Origin: Pseudomonadota bacterium
Lineage (GTDB): Bacteria; Pseudomonadota; Gammaproteobacteria; Burkholderiales; Gallionellaceae
DNA length: 16,911 nucleotides
Direction of reading: 5' to 3'
Assembly (NCBI GenBank): GCA_021781695.1
Contig: JAJXWG010000015.1
Span: 1-16,911 of the forward strand
Positions 15,144 through 16,911 of the stretch are shown piece after piece (within the stretch, counting starts at the first letter, position 1; every line of letters begins with the position of its first letter). The position numbers were made by a program, and so were the translations under genes. Below the pieces are notes generated by a model. That model was not told the DNA's origin. It ran no database searches and saw only the letters and a program-made list of their open reading frames with translations.

Positions 15144-15665
15144 ATGGATGCGATACGTCTCGATTATCGCGCAAAAGCACAATCTGGATGGATAGGTTTT
15201 GCTGTTTTTACTGCAGGTATTTCTGCCGCATTGTTCACGGGCTGGCAGGTTGCAGATCAGAGCCGCCAGGTATCCAGAGAGGTAGCGGAGCTGCAGCACA
15301 TTTCCCAAAAAAGCAAAGTTCTTGAGAAGGCGCCAAAAAGAAACGAGGCAAGTACCCTGCAGGTCAGGGAAGCCAATGCGGTCATCGAACGGCTGCGGAC
15401 GCCATGGGAACCGATGTTCAAATCGATAGAAGAGATGCCAAATGCAGATGTTGCGCTGCTTGAGTTTAAACCCGATGCGCATAAAGGCATAGTGCGCATC
15501 AGCGCAGAGGCAAAAAATCTGGAAAGCCAGCTGGATTACGTCACTGCACTGCAGAAAAATCCGTTGTTTCTCAATGTGACGCTTTTGAGCCACCAGATTT
15601 ACGATCAGGATCAGCAAAATCCGGTTAGATTCATGCTGCAGATGGAGTGGCGAGGTATGCGGTGA
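15144..15665 (+). CDS. PilN-like inner-membrane platform protein
   Basis: Bitopic membrane protein of 173 residues with a short basic cytoplasmic start, one membrane helix (about 16-34), a coiled-coil-like stretch (about 38-60), and a periplasmic domain with alternating alpha/beta character. Shape, size and gene position match PilN or the C-terminal half of GspL; sequence motifs are weak. ATG 15144 is preferred, with AAGG seven bases upstream; GTG 15141 is an alternative one codon longer that overlaps the previous stop. Its own 3' end overlaps the next gene by four bases. It likely pairs with the PilO-like protein in the periplasm and with the PilM-like protein in the cytoplasm. Confidence 0.65.
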   Translation: MDAIRLDYRAKAQSGWIGFAVFTAGISAALFTGWQVADQSRQVSREVAELQHISQKSKVLEKAPKRNEASTLQVREANAVIERLRTPWEPMFKSIEEMPNADVALLEFKPDAHKGIVRISAEAKNLESQLDYVTALQKNPLFLNVTLLSHQIYDQDQQNPVRFMLQMEWRGMR

Positions 15666-16195
15666 ACAGGCTGAAATGGCTGTTGTCGAGATGGACGAAA
15701 AAAATCGGCAACATCGGGATTGCCGGGGCAGGGCTGTTCGTTTTTTCAATCGCCTCATATATTGCCCTGGTTGTTCCTGAAAGCCGCAGGATAACAGCGC
15801 TTGCAGACGATATCCAGAGAGCCAGAACAGAGCATCCCAAGGTTGTGAAGGGAAGCGACGAGGAAGAGCACATGCAGAAATTCTACGCGTATTTACCACA
15901 ACAAAAGATCGCGCCTGATCTTCTTGAAAAAATCTATGCTTCTGCCAGGGAGGAGTCCATCCAGCTCAAGCAGGGAAAGTATAACTACACCATCGGTAAG
16001 AACGGGAGAATTGGCGAATATCAGGTCAATTTTCCGATGAAGGGAAGCTATGTGCAGATAAGGAGATTCATCGCGAAGGTGCTCAACGAGATACCCTCGG
16101 CTGCGCTTGAGGATATCAGTTTCAAGCGCGAAGCAATATCCGAGACGGAGCTCAATGCAAGGATCAGTTTCACCATCTATATGGGGGCGCGCTGA
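15662..16195 (+). CDS. PilO/GspM-like inner-membrane platform protein
   Basis: Bitopic membrane protein of 177 residues: basic N-terminus, membrane helix at about 17-37, a coiled-coil-like segment (about 40-60), then a periplasmic ferredoxin-like type domain (segments YVQIRRFIAKVLNEIPSAAL and ISFKREAISETELNARISF). The last pattern, where a narrow domain ends with strands alternating charged and hydrophobic residues, is typical of PilO and GspM. The start GTG 15662 has GAGGT five bases upstream and overlaps the previous stop (GTGA); GTG 15647 is a longer alternative. It ends TGATG with the next gene. Named by position and topology, not by strong sequence identity. Confidence 0.68.
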   Translation: MNRLKWLLSRWTKKIGNIGIAGAGLFVFSIASYIALVVPESRRITALADDIQRARTEHPKVVKGSDEEEHMQKFYAYLPQQKIAPDLLEKIYASAREESIQLKQGKYNYTIGKNGRIGEYQVNFPMKGSYVQIRRFIAKVLNEIPSAALEDISFKREAISETELNARISFTIYMGAR

Positions 16196-16677
16196 TGAAA
16201 CCAGTTCTCAAAAATGGAATTCTTGGGGGTGCGCTTCTTTTGACGCTAGCTGCGGTGGGATATGTCAATCAAAACGATGACAGAGATGCAGTGGTTAAAC
16301 CAAATATCCGCGCTCCAAGCCGGCATGAAATTGCTGCCAGCAAAACTGAACTCGACATTGAAAGACCGCACAGGAGTGAGATGTCCGAGAATGTGAAGGA
16401 ATTGTTTGCGGCCAAGTCCTGGTATGTACCGCCGCCCCCGCCGCCGCATCCCAAACCTGTTGCGCCGCCAATTCCTTTTGTTTATGTCGGAAAATTGATC
16501 GAAAGCGACGGAAAGACACTGGTTTTCCTTGCCAAGCAGGGAAGGATATATTCCGTTTCGGAAGGCGAGACATTCGATAGTGTTTACAGCGTGGATGCGG
16601 TCAGGCTTACGCAGATGACATTGACTTATTTGCCGATGCATGAACAACAAACGCTGAACATTGGAGAACGAAATTGA
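16195..16677 (+). CDS. PilP/GspC-like periplasmic linker protein
   Basis: Protein of 160 residues joining the inner-membrane platform to the secretin. It has an N-terminal membrane helix (about 7-23), a flexible charged region, a proline-rich linker (about 79-93), and a C-terminal beta-rich domain (about 95-157) with FVYVGKLIESDGKTLVFLA and the GRIYSVSEGETF segment that are typical of the GspC homology region and of PilP. No lipobox is visible, so it is anchored by its helix as GspC is, whereas PilP is a lipoprotein. The ATG shares one base with the preceding stop. The stop overlaps the TTG of the secretin candidate. Role in secretin contact is inferred from the family. Confidence 0.72.
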   Translation: MKPVLKNGILGGALLLTLAAVGYVNQNDDRDAVVKPNIRAPSRHEIAASKTELDIERPHRSEMSENVKELFAAKSWYVPPPPPPHPKPVAPPIPFVYVGKLIESDGKTLVFLAKQGRIYSVSEGETFDSVYSVDAVRLTQMTLTYLPMHEQQTLNIGERN

Positions 16678-16911
16678 ACCGATTGCAAATGTTGATCTGT
16701 ACGTTGGCCATCTCACTGCTTCTTGGCGGGTGTGCAGGGGAGCGTGAGTTCAACAACGGAAAGAAACTGCTGGCTGCAGGAAAAACGGAAGAGGGAATGG
16801 AGCAGATCAGGAAGGCGATCAAGGCTGATCCAAATAATCCTGAATATCGTGCGCGTATTATCAAGGAGAACGAAGCGGTGGTTTTGCGCGAGCTGGCTAA
16901 TGCAGATTCTG
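16674..16911 (+). CDS. Lipoprotein with TPR-like start, probable secretin (5' end only)
   Basis: Truncated by the window end; 79 codons are visible. A lipoprotein signal peptide ends in lipobox LGGC with Cys20, followed by a TPR-like helix pair (FNNGKKLLAAGKTEEGMEQI, then KAIKADPNNPEYRARI). The TTG start is supported by GGAGA six bases upstream (16663-16667) and overlaps the previous stop; ATG 16689 would give a shorter but still usable signal peptide. In related betaproteobacterial loci such a lipoprotein with an N-terminal TPR continues into a GspD/MshL-type secretin, and the gene sits where PilQ or the secretin is expected. The secretin domain itself is not in the window, so that identity is inference. 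It could instead be a stand-alone TPR lipoprotein such as a pilotin. Confidence 0.65.
   Translation, partial: MNRLQMLICTLAISLLLGGCAGEREFNNGKKLLAAGKTEEGMEQIRKAIKADPNNPEYRARIIKENEAVVLRELANADS

Overview
The window reads as chromosomal DNA of a Gram-negative, flagellated proteobacterium, most likely a betaproteobacterium. The evidence is inner-membrane and periplasmic gene families, a consensus FliA (sigma-28) promoter ahead of a chemoreceptor, an EpsA-type LuxR regulator, and a secretion operon whose PilM-, PilN- and PilO-like proteins resemble betaproteobacterial relatives. The taxonomic call is from remembered family resemblance, not a search. No rRNA, tRNA or CRISPR array is visible.

Left part (1-3509): the end of a YbhF-type ABC ATPase, then two overlapping ABC-2 permeases (YbhS- and YbhR-like). 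Together they form a drug/cation efflux pump whose HlyD partner is probably just outside the window. A DMT/EamA transporter lies convergently, 3 bases away.

Centre-left (3510-6478): a perfect FliA promoter drives a methyl-accepting chemotaxis protein, followed closely by a small alpha/beta hydrolase. The hydrolase stop abuts a decayed, frameshifted IS30-family transposase fragment on the minus strand.

Centre (6479-8055): a secreted phosphoesterase/acid phosphatase of the PF04185 type with a signal peptide and six cysteines, closed by a strong hairpin. A second hairpin plus T-run follows before the next transcription unit.

Right part (8056-16911 and beyond): an EpsA-like LuxR regulator, a DsbC-like disulfide isomerase gene broken by two single-base frameshifts, and a pseudopilin lacking Glu5 form one tight group. 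After a 283-base gap (by the stop and the longest start) come a lytic transglycosylase and a compact T2SS-like operon: GspG, GspF, GspE, a soluble PilM/GspL-like protein, PilN-like, PilO/GspM-like, PilP/GspC-like, and the start of a lipoprotein with a TPR-like segment that is probably the secretin. The order M-N-O-P-secretin is that of type IV pili, while the major pseudopilin is a textbook calcium-site GspG, so the machine looks like a T2SS/T4P hybrid. The transglycosylase could open peptidoglycan for the secretin, the DsbC-like protein could fold disulfide-containing substrates, and the nearby phosphatase is a possible substrate. These functional links are inference.
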